DNA from: Ginkgo biloba
Lineage: Eukaryota > Streptophyta > Ginkgoopsida > Ginkgoales > Ginkgoaceae
Assembly (NCBI GenBank): GCA_024626585.1
Contig: JANKJI010000009.1
Span: 47,762,309-47,772,320, forward strand
DNA: 10,012 nt
Direction of reading: 5' to 3'
Positions 1 through 7,287 of the stretch are shown here, one piece after another; within the stretch, counting starts at the first letter, position 1; each line of letters begins with the position of its first letter. A model generated the notes under the pieces. It was not told the DNA's origin. It ran no database searches and saw only the letters and a program-made list of their open reading frames with translations. The position numbers and the translations under genes were made by a program.

Positions 1-368
1 CAGAATTCAATTTTCATCCACCTTAATAACATGATGTCTGATGTATGCATATAATTATGCCTGAATTAGTTGCAGATTAACATATCTCTCAGCAAGCTAA
101 AATAATCCCTCACTAAGACTTATTGTGGACATGCCTTTACATTGTAGTAACGCTGAAGTTACAAGGTGCCACTGCTAGCTGTCAGAAATTTCCCAGGATA
201 TTATTACATTTCAAAACCCCAAAACCCAGAAGATATTATTGCATTGCATGTTTTCCAAGGATTGGATTTGCCCATTGAGTATCTGTGGTGTACCACCCCA
301 ATGTTGCCATCATTTTTTCAGCTACATCTTAGTATATATACGTCAAAAGCTTATTGCGATTCACTTAC
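1..368. other. Flanking low-copy-like DNA, probable intron
   Basis: No gene is evident. If the exon at 435-369 is real, this is the intron after its donor on the minus strand. Weak acceptor-like sites occur (for example TTTCTGACAG near 180 and CTAATTCAG near 68), but none is followed by a convincing exon. Two short plus-strand open frames at 166-457 overlap each other and the exon candidate in other frames, and look like chance. Confidence 0.3.
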
Positions 369-435
369 CTGCAATTCTTGCAAACTGTCATCAAAATTTT
401 GAAATGTCATGTGGGAATAACCATCAAAATCGAAG
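369..435 (-). CDS. Candidate internal exon of an unrecognised gene
   Basis: The minus strand reads 22 stop-free codons here, containing FDFDGYSHMTFQNFDDSLQE and ending in CAG directly before a strong plant splice donor, GTAAGTG. On the 5' side a CAG acceptor lies about 20 nt after a branch-point-like TACTTAAC. Starting at this acceptor leaves one base of a split codon, so the previous exon must end with two. The peptide is acidic and aromatic, with no motif I can name. Composition is less AT-rich than the rest of the window, which fits low-copy genic DNA. The call rests only on open frame plus splice signals; a chance open stretch of this length is possible. Confidence 0.42.
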
Positions 436-628
436 CTGCCTTACCAGACAGTGTTAAGTAACAAGCCATAACCTGTATTTTGGGATGGGTAGGGATGCAG
501 AGGGAGGTTTGGATGAAAGAATGTAACACAAAAATTAAACTCAATCACATACAAGAAGCTGGATTTGATTGAGGCATCACCCCTTACCAATCAAACACCC
601 CCCCAACACACTGCAAAGAACCCTTCTA

Positions 629-738
629 CCATACAGGACAGACCACCTCATGTTCATTACTAAAAGCAGAGAGAGGTGCACTTAAATACAAGCTAAAGTA
701 CTGATAGTTTAGATCCAATGTAGAGTAGTTTTCCACTT
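629..738 (-). CDS. Candidate exon with strong acceptor, unrecognised
   Basis: A good acceptor on the minus strand (CATCTCTCTTTTGCAG, ending at 739) is followed by a frame open for about 36 codons. It begins VENYSTLDLNYQYF after two bases of a split codon and runs to a TAG at 628-626. Possible donors inside are GAG/GTGGTC and TG/GTAGAA; the second would leave two bases and be in phase with the exon at 435-369. A perfect donor-like GTAAGTAT lies only about 46 nt upstream of the acceptor, too close for a normal plant intron, so the two signals cannot both belong to one intron. I recognise no family. This could be coding, UTR or chance. Confidence 0.28.
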
Positions 739-1032
739 CTGCAAAAGAGAGATGCAATGACACTTGTACTTTCACAATACTTACCCAATACACATGTTAG
801 TTGAAAATCTGATGTTTTGCATCCATATACACAATCAACTAGGTGAATTTGCAAGTGACCCGGTTGAAATTAGAAAATAAAAGTACCATTACTTTGGTTT
901 CTGAATCGCAAAAAATGGAATTTTAAAATAACACTTTCACTGCATGATAACACACTCCTACTTCTGTAGATGCCAAGAGAATTAAGGAGAAAAACAAAGT
1001 TGTCAAACATCCAACACAGAAGTCACTCTTAC

Positions 1033-1213
1033 TCGCTCTGGAGAAGCTTTTGCAGAGGAATTTATTTGGGCACCACCACTACAAGAAGCATTGGTGGGGA
1101 AATGAGGGATGCTTTTATTGCTGCTTCATGTAGAACCTGAAATAACAGTACAGGAACTTTCCAATGAACTGATGCATCCTCCAGCTACACAGTTTGTATA
1201 CTCACCTAAGCCA
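1033..1213 (-). pseudogene. Serine-rich exon-like frame with an in-frame TGA
   Basis: A pyrimidine-rich acceptor on the minus strand (tract of T and C ending CCTTACAG at 1214) opens a frame of 60 codons. It ends at CGA directly before the donor GTAAGA (1032-1027). The frame is open apart from one TGA at 1128-1126. Before it is GLGEYTNCVAGGCISSLESS, after it SIPHFPTNASCSGGAQINSS and then AKASPER. The peptide is rich in Ser, Gly and Cys, like a disordered region; I do not recognise it. The TGA could be a CGA-to-TGA decay mutation. Alternatively the middle is intronic: GTGAGTAT at 1205 and TTATTTCAG near 1137 would bound a 69-nt intron. It ends in phase 0, which does not match the start phase of either candidate exon further along, so an exon is missing or one call is wrong. 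Confidence 0.38.
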
Positions 1214-1215
1214 CT

Positions 1216-1520
1216 GTAAGGCATGCAAATAATTAAAAAGAAAGAATAAAAAAACATAGAGATGTGGTTTTAAAGTTATGATAAAAGAAGTAATGATAAA
1301 AAATTAAGTTAATTTGGCAAGAGCTATCAGGGATGAAACTTTCAACTTGTATCCTAGGAGCCTCTAATTTTGTGTACCATTGTGTTAAAAAGGGGCGTAA
1401 TCCTTTAACTTTTAAGTTTAAAAATTTAAGTTATATTAGTTAATATTATTGTACACTTAGTAAAAAAAAAGTGAAAAAAAATCAAAGTTTAGAGGATCAA
1501 GCTATTAGGATTTCCTAAGG
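1216..1520. other. Composition boundary, AT-rich transition
   Basis: No gene is visible. Composition shifts from mixed sequence with likely splice signals to A/T-rich runs, such as the A tracts at about 1460-1482. The T/C-rich minus-strand tract at 1220-1260 serves as the pyrimidine tract of the acceptor at 1214. From about 1380 the DNA resembles repeat-derived sequence rather than genic DNA. The exact edge of the repeat could not be fixed because no terminal TG/CA pair with a target-site duplication stands out. Confidence 0.35.
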
Positions 1521-1574
1521 CCACACATAAGTCTTGACACCCCCCTGAGTACTTGATATGAGTCTTCGACTATC

Positions 1575-2045
1575 AAACTTTGGGATTTTCCCAAAGACAC
1601 AAAGGAGGTGAACCCTATTGAAGAATTGAGTCCTACAAACCCAAATGCAAAGAAAAAGAGTGATGTGCCCCCAATACCTACAGACCCAAAATTGGATAAA
1701 GCATAATTTTTGGTGCACTTTCAGATATTAGGGATTTTCAAAGGGATGTCCATATTGCACTTCTTAAAATTTTGATTTAATGGAACCAAAATAGACTTTA
1801 ATATTTTCCCAGAGAAATAAAGGAGGCACACCCTATTGAGGACCCAATTACCATGGACCTGATTGCAAAGAAAAGGAGTAACACACCCCTAATATTGATG
1901 GAACCTAAATTGGATTAAGCACAGTTTTAGGAAAAATTTTAGATATTGGGGATTTTTAAAGGGACATCCACCCTATCCTTCTTAAAAGTTGGATTTAATG
2001 GAATCAAAATGTACTAAAGTATAATTTTGGGATTTTCAAATTCTA
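1575..2045. repeat. Imperfect tandem duplication, period about 218-229 bp
   Basis: Two diverged copies and the start of a third lie head to tail. Shared landmarks in order are ATTTTCCC (1585 and 1803), AAAGGAGG, CACCCTATTGA or AACCCTATTGA, GCAAAGAAAA, CCTAAATTGGATTAAGCA or its variant, GATATT-GGGGATTTT, AAAGGGA, CTTCTTAAAA and GGATTTAATGGAA or its variant. A third beginning, TTTTGGGATTTTC, occurs at about 2025-2037, giving spacings of 218 and 229 bp. No long frame crosses the copies. Tandem blocks like this are common in plant LTRs and 3' regions of retrotransposons; assignment to an LTR is inference. Confidence 0.8.
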
Positions 2046-2580
2046 AGAGTTAAAGGAAGAAAAAGGGCCAAAAATAAAACAAAAAATAGTTCAAAGTAGT
2101 TCAAATTCCTTCGAAAGTTAAAAAAATTGAATGGGAGGAAAGGAGAAACAATGCTAAGAGACATGAAAGAGAATACATTCGTACAGGGGGCATAAAGAAT
2201 AGCCAAGAGGAGTAGTAAAAGAGGGATCACTCAACCATAGAGAAGGGGTTGGAAAAGTGTTCTATGAGTAGTAAGAGAAGAAGGAAAAGGGAGTAAGAGA
2301 GTCTTTGAAGACATAAAATATCCACTCCATTATTGAACTTGTAGTTTTGGTGCAAATCCCTATGAGTGCATCTTAATATAAAGGTATATGCACATGAATT
2401 TATAATCTCTTGTTGAAAGAAAGTTTCTAATATTAATTTGGAGTTTTATTCTCCATGAGGGTTTCTCTAGTTAAAAATCTTATTGTATGTATGTAAATAT
2501 TTATGTATGTGTTTTCCAATTTCTTTTCTCTTGAATTTCTAGATTTAAGTAATGGGATTGCATGCATAAATCATACACAC
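2046..2580 (+). other. Purine-rich tract and leader-like segment, possible LTR remnant
   Basis: Positions 2041-2300 on the plus strand are strongly purine-rich, with many GGA, GAA and AAG words and no coding frame on that strand; the 64-codon minus-strand frame here is the pyrimidine shadow. Downstream there is a TATA-like AATATAAAGG (about 2374-2383) and then GGAGTTTTATTCTCCATGAG followed by GGTTTCTC, which resembles the transcribed leader part of plant LTRs. A donor-like GTATGTATG (about 2484) and a pyrimidine-rich stretch ending TTTCTAG (about 2543) follow. No primer-binding site is visible after it. The LTR reading is tentative; a gene-type promoter and leader is an alternative. Confidence 0.25.
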
Positions 2581-3182
2581 AATTTTATTTTTTATTAAAT
2601 AAAATTATCAAGAAGAAGAATCCATAGTTAATAACATTAGGAGATTTTGACTCACCCACTAAAATATAAATCACATATGAATAGTCTTTACCCAATCCTT
2701 CTCAATAATATCTAAGAAGAATATGGAAAATTCTATCATAAAATCCTTATGTGATAATGAATATATTTTTCTTAGAGATTTTCCTTATCTAAACATCAAT
2801 ATTGATGAAAATATAAACTATATACTACTAGAAGGTGTAGTTAAATGGTCATATGATAATATGATAGTGCTATTGCATGGGGGAAATAATTCATATGGAT
2901 TATCCTTACCTTAAATATAATGGACAACTTAAAATGACATTAGAGGTATCAAGAGGTATACCATAACCATAATATATCTTATTATGGTGAACATATAATG
3001 AATTTAATGGGTCAATACTAGTAGAATCTATAGAAGTGAGTACATATTAATACATATAAATGGGATAATAATGATAGATGATCTACATAGTGAAAATAAT
3101 AGGATCAACTAACGAATTGGTACCATAATGTGATGGGAACCTTAATGTAGAATGCTAAAGTAAATGCCATATATTAAACATG
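2581..3182. other. AT-rich stretch with no recognised gene
   Basis: It contains a short A/T palindrome (ATTTTATTT and AAATAAAAT arms at about 2582-2606). A 63-codon plus-strand frame at 2723-2914 has no recognisable motif and the base composition of its surroundings, so I treat it as chance. No conserved domain could be read on either strand. Confidence 0.4.
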
Positions 3183-3825
3183 TGTTGACACCCCTAAAAG
3201 GCTATTACTTAGATTATGAACTAGAATATATAGTTCTATGAAACATTTTCTATGAGGTATGAAATGAATCTAAATTTGATTGATATTGGAATGTTATTCC
3301 TTCTTATATTCTCATGTAAATGGATGGGAAAGATGATCCCAAACATATGATTATTAACAAATTAATGCCCCTTTTTAGGTTCTTATGGATTATAAAGAGG
3401 TATTAATGAATATTGCCTTAGGTTGTTGTGGATTATAAGGCAAGAGCATGTCCAAACGTACCTTAAAATGGAATATCCATGAAAATAACTATATAAAATC
3501 TATTATATGCCATTGAAAATAGAAAATCTAAAATCCTTTGAAAATATAGTTCCATATCACTTATGTCATTTGGAATTTTATGTGTGTGTATGTGTGTGTA
3601 TCTCTATAATGATTTGTATATCTTTGGACTCCTTTTTATGTACTTATGAAAAATAGATATAATAATCATGTAAAATATACAAGTAATAAATTAACCTAGA
3701 TAGAATATGCCCATAAATTATTAATAGGATATATAATCTCTATGTTAAAATGAACCTTATGAAATAAATATGTCCTCTATAAAATTAATATAAAATAAAG
3801 AGGGGGATATAAGTAGTATAAATTA
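3183..3825 (-). repeat. Possible 3' LTR of the gypsy element
   Basis: The minus-strand element has its PPT-like tract at 3838-3826, so its 3' LTR should occupy lower coordinates. On the plus strand TGTTGACACCCC at 3183 would give an LTR end of the form GGGTGTCAACA on the element strand, a common plant LTR terminus. The other end, next to the tract, reads TA rather than TG on the element strand, which one G-to-A change could explain. The size would be about 640 bp. No matching copy was found at 7700-10012, so this is position-based inference only. It contains a TGTGTGTGTA doublet at 3581-3600. Confidence 0.22.
3581..3600 (+). repeat. TG-rich microsatellite
   Basis: Two exact copies of the decamer TGTGTGTGTA. 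It is a simple low-complexity repeat. Confidence 0.9.
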
Positions 3826-3838
3826 CCCCCTTGTCTCT
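3826..3838 (-). promoter_or_regulatory. Polypurine tract-like site
   Basis: On the minus strand AGAGACAAGGGGG lies immediately after the end of the integrase homology, where the plus-strand primer of an LTR retrotransposon is expected. One C interrupts the purines. A second G-run, AAAGAGGGGGA, sits on the opposite strand at 3797-3807. Confidence 0.5.
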
Positions 3839-3839
3839 A

Positions 3840-4262
3840 AAGCATATAATTTATTGAGTAATGTCCTATTAGTTAGATTGGAAAAAAAATGTACCATCTA
3901 TATGAGCCAAATGATAAGCATCTATGTGTAGAACATTATTAATAATGAATGGCCCTAATAATCAAGGATTCAACTTTCCTAACCCAATATTCTTTATGGT
4001 TTCATCAACATAAATGATAAAATACTCTTCCTAAAATATACTAAGAGTAAAATTTCTATTATGGGAGGTTTTGAATCACTTGGTATGTGATTCTAAATTC
4101 TATAGTACCCTTATATAATTTTCATCTAAGTACTCAAGTTTGACTATATAATAATTAGTGGAATGAAACTAGCCATAAGAAACTAAACAAAATAAAATAT
4201 GGAGTAAAACTAGTGGAAAATTTATCTTTGTATAGTAAGATCACAATGTAAAGAATATCTTT
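3840..4262 (-). pseudogene. Integrase C-terminal region remnant (Ty3/gypsy)
   Basis: The minus strand, allowing stops and frame changes, gives FTPYFILF, then EYLDENYIRVL, NLESHTK, FKTSHNRNFTLS, EEYFI, KLNP, LLGPFIINNV and LHIDAYHLAHIDGT. These align with the gypsy integrase tail: the TPF.LVYG segment after the core, the L.ELDE.R..AL..LE..Q helix, the F..GDLVL segment and the KL.P.W.GPF.I..V..GAY.L strands of the C-terminal DNA-binding fold. Several in-frame stops are present, for example before LLGPF (which replaces the usual Trp position) and before EEYFI. The homology fades in a segment like the usual polyprotein end (NKLYA), just before the polypurine-like tract. I see no chromodomain. Confidence 0.75.
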
Positions 4263-4690
4263 ATATATCAATCTCAACATGTTTCATTAGTTATTAATTG
4301 AAGAATGAACTTAAGTTCCATTTTGAATGATTTTACTAGTCTATTATCTTGGGGATAATATGAATAAGTCTTGAAGTGGTCAATGCTAAATTTGTAGAAT
4401 AACTCCTCCATTAACTTGTTAATAAAATGATATCCTCCATTAGAAATAATATCCAATAGAACCAAAAATCATGTGACAATCTAGTTGAATACAAATATAG
4501 TAGTTGTTTCATGATCGACAATTTTAACTAGCATGATCTCATTACACTTAGTAAAATTATTGATGATAGTAATGATGTACAGATGATGGGTGATAATAGG
4601 TGGATCAAATATACCAATAAATTAATGTACCATTTGGAAAAGAGGCTTATAATGACTGTAGGTTGTAATAGGGATTGAGATGTATATTAT
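4263..4690 (-). pseudogene. Integrase catalytic core remnant with all three active-site acids lost
   Basis: In the element the core would join cDNA ends to the genome. The minus strand reads LLQPTVIISLFSKWYIN, then after a one-base frameshift near 4617 PP-THHLYIITIINNFTK, IMLVKIVDHETT, then a 63-codon open stretch with ISNGGYHF, INKLMEELF, SYYPQDNRLVKSF and ELKFILQL. These match gypsy landmarks: WG.DF.GP, YFTKW.EA, SDNG..F, YYPQ.NG.VE. The catalytic positions read Asn (4623-4621), Asn (4441-4439) and Lys (4333-4331) where Asp, Asp and Glu are expected. There are exactly 35 residues between the second and third, the D,D-35-E spacing. The enzyme would be inactive. Confidence 0.9.
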
Positions 4691-4739
4691 CTTGAGATAA
4701 ACTATTAATAATAGGAATAATGATTGATGGATTTATACC

Positions 4740-4925
4740 AATATTTGACTAGAATTTTCTAGTGATAAATAGATCACATGATATTGGTATTTATACTTAA
4801 GGAAAATAACTTACCTCCATAAGAAACAAAATAACATTCATTGAATATGATCTTATCTTTATGTTTAGTAATACATTGATATAAGACCCCATCAATCAAC
4901 CTATTATATAAAGTGTAGTCAAGCA
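4740..4925 (-). pseudogene. Integrase N-terminal (zinc-binding) region remnant
   Basis: The minus strand reads LYNRLIDGVLYQCITKHKDK followed by IIFNECYFVSYGGKLF. It aligns with the start of plant gypsy integrase, where LYRR..DG.LLRCV is followed by H.G.CGGH. The two zinc-binding histidines appear replaced (Tyr and Lys), and the downstream Cys pair region at about 4790-4690 is not legible. The stretch before TIIF is open for about 45 codons. It lies directly upstream of the core in element orientation, with the expected spacing. Confidence 0.75.
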
Positions 4926-4999
4926 TAATATATCCATGAGCTTGGATATAAATCTTGCATCTTTAAGCCTTATAAAAGGTGTGGAGAACATGTTCAATC

Positions 5000-5038
5000 C
5001 CTAAAATTTTTAATTATGTCTTTAAACCACTCATCTTC
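5000..5038 (-). pseudogene. Pre-integrase segment of the polyprotein
   Basis: The short minus-strand frame EDEWFKDIIKNFR resembles the W..DI..YL segment that lies between RNase H and the integrase zinc finger in plant gypsy polyproteins. It is in the right place. The interval 5040-5370, where Tat-like elements often carry a second (archaeal-type) RNase H, gave no readable motif, so that domain is either absent or decayed beyond recognition. Confidence 0.5.
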
Positions 5039-5379
5039 ATTAAGAAAAATATTAAGGGTTGTTTTTTTTCTTATAAGTATAATTAATTACTAAATAATTT
5101 TTCTCTCACCCACATATATTATAAGAAAAATTTCTAGTAACATAAATATTTTTCTAGTAATTTATGCCAAGTTTGAAAAATATTTTACAAGAATTAGTTT
5201 ATTAGAAAATTTAATCTTTGAAAATTTTAGAGAAAATAACTAGTTGGCCATATATAACCACTAATATTTTGCTAACAATTATAAGAAATTAATAATAAGG
5301 ATAATTTAGAAAAGATATATCAACTATTGGAATAAGATCCTTAGGAGAAGGGGGAGTCAACAAAAAATTTTACTAAATC

Positions 5380-5645
5380 ATTCCCTTCATGGATTTTAGA
5401 TGGAAAAATTCAACTTGAATTCTTAGAGTAATATAATCCAATAACCAAACCATTATCAAAGGGATTTCATGTAGATACTAAATAAGATTTGATAGAAGTA
5501 TGTCTTTAGTGTGTCTATGGAGCATATAATTCCTTAATTTCTAAGTAGCATGTAAAATTACAAGGTATTTTCTATCAATCTCAAGATAGTTCAACTCATA
5601 ACCAACTAAGGGATTTATTAATAGAATATATTAGGTGTAGGAGAG
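5380..5645 (-). pseudogene. RNase H remnant of the gypsy polyprotein
   Basis: RNase H removes the RNA strand of the RNA-DNA hybrid. The minus strand in one frame reads INPLVGYELNYLEIDRKYL, VILHAT, stop, KLRNYMLHRHTK, then after a second stop YLHEIPLIMVWLLDYITLRI and HLKSMKG. It aligns with YLSRTL.G.E..Y.PIEK..LA.VFA..KLRHY, then LKY-L..P-L.GR..RW...L.EFDI and the ..KA.KGQA.AD end. The catalytic Glu in PIEK appears as Asp. The N-terminal strand with the first catalytic Asp is not visible, consistent with a deletion junction just upstream. At least three in-frame stops are present. Confidence 0.82.
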
Positions 5646-5699
5646 AGTATGATCTCAATGGATAAAATATTTGGTGGAATGAGATCCCATTATTTATAT

Positions 5700-6060
5700 G
5701 AAAAAAAATAAAACTATCATTTGATGGTTCATGGGAAGGAAAAGAAAAGGATAGCACCCATTTATGGGATAACTAATACCTTTATCTATGTTTGTGGTGG
5801 AATCAAACCCATAAGGTATATTCTCCATATATTAAGTCTTATATTTCCTCGTCATTCTCATAGACATATAGGATAGGTTCTTGGTAAATGCCAATGGAAA
5901 TAAATATGGATGATTAGGGTTATTTACTTATAGGATTAGAGGAAAAGGAAACAACCATAGATTATAGACCAAGAGTTAACTTGGTAAGAACAATAATAAT
6001 ATTTGAGGAAAACTAAATTAGAACTAGAAATTTTTTTATAAACATGGAGGAAGGAGGATT
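5700..6060 (-). pseudogene. Spacer between protease and the missing RT
   Basis: This is the low-conservation part after the protease. A phrase LWV-stop-FHHKHR at about 5817-5785 resembles the P W . D L H H R S segment seen ahead of RT in plant Tat-like polyproteins. Other reading is uncertain because of many stops and frame changes. Only about 140 nt separates this phrase from RNase H, leaving no room for an RT domain. Confidence 0.4.
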
Positions 6061-6414
6061 ATATTAAGGTGGTTAAAATTTCTCTTAAGGATTAAGGTAA
6101 CTTGAGGCTTGGATAGGAGAAAATGAGCTCATACAAAAGGAACATGAGAATCATTAATCAAATCAATATTTTTTTTATAATTCCTAGATTGATGAAACCT
6201 TAATATAAAATTGTTGAAAGTGAGTTAAATTAATCAATATAAATGATGTGATAGTCCCTATGGGAGTTATATAATCTCTACCTAAGAGCATATTTTATTA
6301 TAAATCATTTTAAAAAACCTCTAAATCAAATGAAATAGTTTTTCCCTCAAATGTTATTGGTATTTTATTGAGGGTTTTCCTAAAAGGATATGAGGAATCA
6401 TCCCATATATGTAA

Positions 6415-6542
6415 GGAGAAATATATGCGGCCAACAACTTACAATAGGTGGCATTGTGCAATTGGATCTTGGGCCTTTAAGGGGACATTGAGCCAATTGC
6501 ATAGTGCCACCTACTATAAGTTGTTGGTTGCATAGACTAGGT
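6415..6542. mobile_element. 128-bp foldback (MITE-like) insertion in the protease
   Basis: It is flanked by a 10-bp direct repeat, ATATATGTAA, at 6405-6414 and 6543-6552. Inside are two 42-nt inverted arms (6424-6465 and 6493-6534), matching at 36 of 42 positions, around a 27-nt loop. All six differences are transitions. The outermost bases (GGAGAAAT left, GACTAGGT right) match poorly as terminal repeats. A 9-11 bp target duplication with an A/G-rich end is seen in Mutator-type elements, so a Mutator-like MITE is a reasonable but unproven class. It has no coding capacity. The duplication falls at the same codon position on both sides, confirming insertion into the protease frame. Confidence 0.75.
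6424..6534 (+). repeat. Inverted repeat, 42-nt arms
   Basis: The arms are 6424-6465 and 6493-6534. In a plus-strand transcript four of the six non-identical positions become G-U wobble pairs, leaving only two A-C mismatches. In the minus-strand transcript only two would wobble. A plus-strand RNA would therefore fold into a long stem of about 42 pairs. Confidence 0.85.
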
Positions 6543-6818
6543 ATATATGTAAAAATTGATAATTAGGGATCAAATGGGAAAAACATAATCTTTTAAAGGT
6601 AGATTGAGACATAATGGATATGGCCAACCCTTTATGGATAATACATATTCAAACTTTAGAAAGACCTAAATGGACCATTATATTAAATGGTTTAGTAGGT
6701 ATATTGCTCTTCTTAGGAAGACCATAAGGATCAAATATAATAAGAGTATCCAATTGTATTTTAACCACACTTAATGCTATTAAAAATTAATAATTTTATT
6801 CTAGACATGCTATAAAAG

Positions 6819-6899
6819 TTAAATTATAGAGATGTTTGAAGGATCACTTGTCAAGTCTTTTACTATGTCAAAATTGGATGATTGAGTCATGTGTTTCTT
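6819..6899 (-). pseudogene. Linker domain between gag and protease
   Basis: The minus strand is open for 26 codons and reads KKHMTQSSNFDIVKDLTSDP followed by SNISII. It matches the F.IL.DL..TP..ISI.DLL segment found between the gag zinc knuckle and the protease in plant Tat-like polyproteins. The function of this segment is not established. A stop follows, and the rest of the domain (6818-6720) is broken by frame changes. Confidence 0.7.
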
Positions 6900-7094
6900 A
6901 TGATGAATAGGTATAGGTACTTGAGGTATAAAATATGGAAGTGAATGGATATATAAATATATCAAATATTTAAGGGAGAAAAAAATTCATTGACTTGTGA
7001 TGCAGATGAGAAAAGAGTCCCCTTGGTTTATTGATCTATGGATCTAGTCCTGATCATCACATATTGATCAATAAAAACATGCATAATGTTAGTA

Positions 7095-7140
7095 GATATG
7101 AATGTCCATGCTTGGAAATTGTATAATTATTGTAGAGAGA
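7095..7140 (-). pseudogene. Possible gag zinc-knuckle remnant
   Basis: The minus strand reads YNNYTISKHGHSYLLTLC. The spacing Y-x2-Y-x4-H resembles a CCHC knuckle (C-x2-C-x4-H-x4-C) in which both first cysteines have become Tyr by G-to-A. The final Cys is not at the canonical distance. The position between the gag scrap and the linker domain is right. The call is weak. Confidence 0.3.
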
Positions 7141-7165
7141 TAAAAATACTTTATGGATAAAAACA

Positions 7166-7209
7166 TTTAGTGGATAAATATATCCAATTGGCTATATATA
7201 TCCACTAAA
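7166..7209. repeat. 44-bp near-perfect palindrome
   Basis: Centred on CCAATTGG (7184-7191). The two 22-nt halves match at 20 positions with no spacer. It has no protein meaning in the surrounding gag remnant. It could extrude as a cruciform or be a recombination or excision footprint. Confidence 0.85.
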
Positions 7210-7287
7210 AGGTTTTCTCATTGATTTATCTTAAATGTGGGAAGTATACCATACTATAAATTCAGTTAGATGATGATGATGGTTGTT

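Larger units (their letters stand above)
6230..6715 (-). pseudogene. Retropepsin-like protease remnant, split by an insertion
   Basis: The aspartic protease would process the polyprotein. The minus strand reads KPFNIMVHLGLSKV, then IIHKGLAISIMSQSTFKRLC (the usual I.VDNGSA.NV.P..T...L active-site region, with the catalytic Asp apparently His). After the insertion it reads WDDSSYPFRKTLNKIPITFE, then SFDLEVF and MLLGRDYI (6289-6269) followed by GTITS. This is the flap and the LLGRD motif of plant gypsy proteases. Three stops lie between EVF and MLLGRD. Without the foreign DNA at 6415-6542 and one target-site copy, the two halves lie in the same frame and at the normal distance of roughly 75 residues. 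Confidence 0.8.

Noticed and set aside
166-457. Two overlapping plus-strand open frames of 72-78 codons
   Set aside because: They overlap each other in different frames, carry no motif and run antisense through the better-supported exon at 435-369.
1515-1718. 67-codon minus-strand open frame
   Set aside because: It lies across the first copy of the tandem repeat, is not conserved in the second copy and has no recognisable motif.
2036-2230. 64-codon minus-strand Leu/Phe-rich frame resembling a membrane peptide
   Set aside because: It is the complement of a purine-rich tract; the Leu/Phe/Pro content follows from composition.
2723-2914. 63-codon plus-strand frame
   Set aside because: It has no motif and no codon signal distinct from the surrounding AT-rich DNA.
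3797-3807. Plus-strand AAAGAGGGGGA as a PPT for an element on the plus strand
   Set aside because: All readable polyprotein homology is on the minus strand and the tract at 3838-3826 fits that orientation.
4748-4763. Small palindrome ACTAGAATTTTCTAGT
   Set aside because: Seven-base arms are expected by chance in 10 kb of AT-rich sequence.
5120-5170. Repeated TTTCTAGTAA words as a possible array
   Set aside because: Only two copies with irregular spacing in AT-rich DNA; neither a CRISPR nor a satellite.
5040-5370. Second (archaeal-type) RNase H expected in Tat-like elements
   Set aside because: I searched the minus strand for its usual landmarks and found none readable, so it is not annotated.
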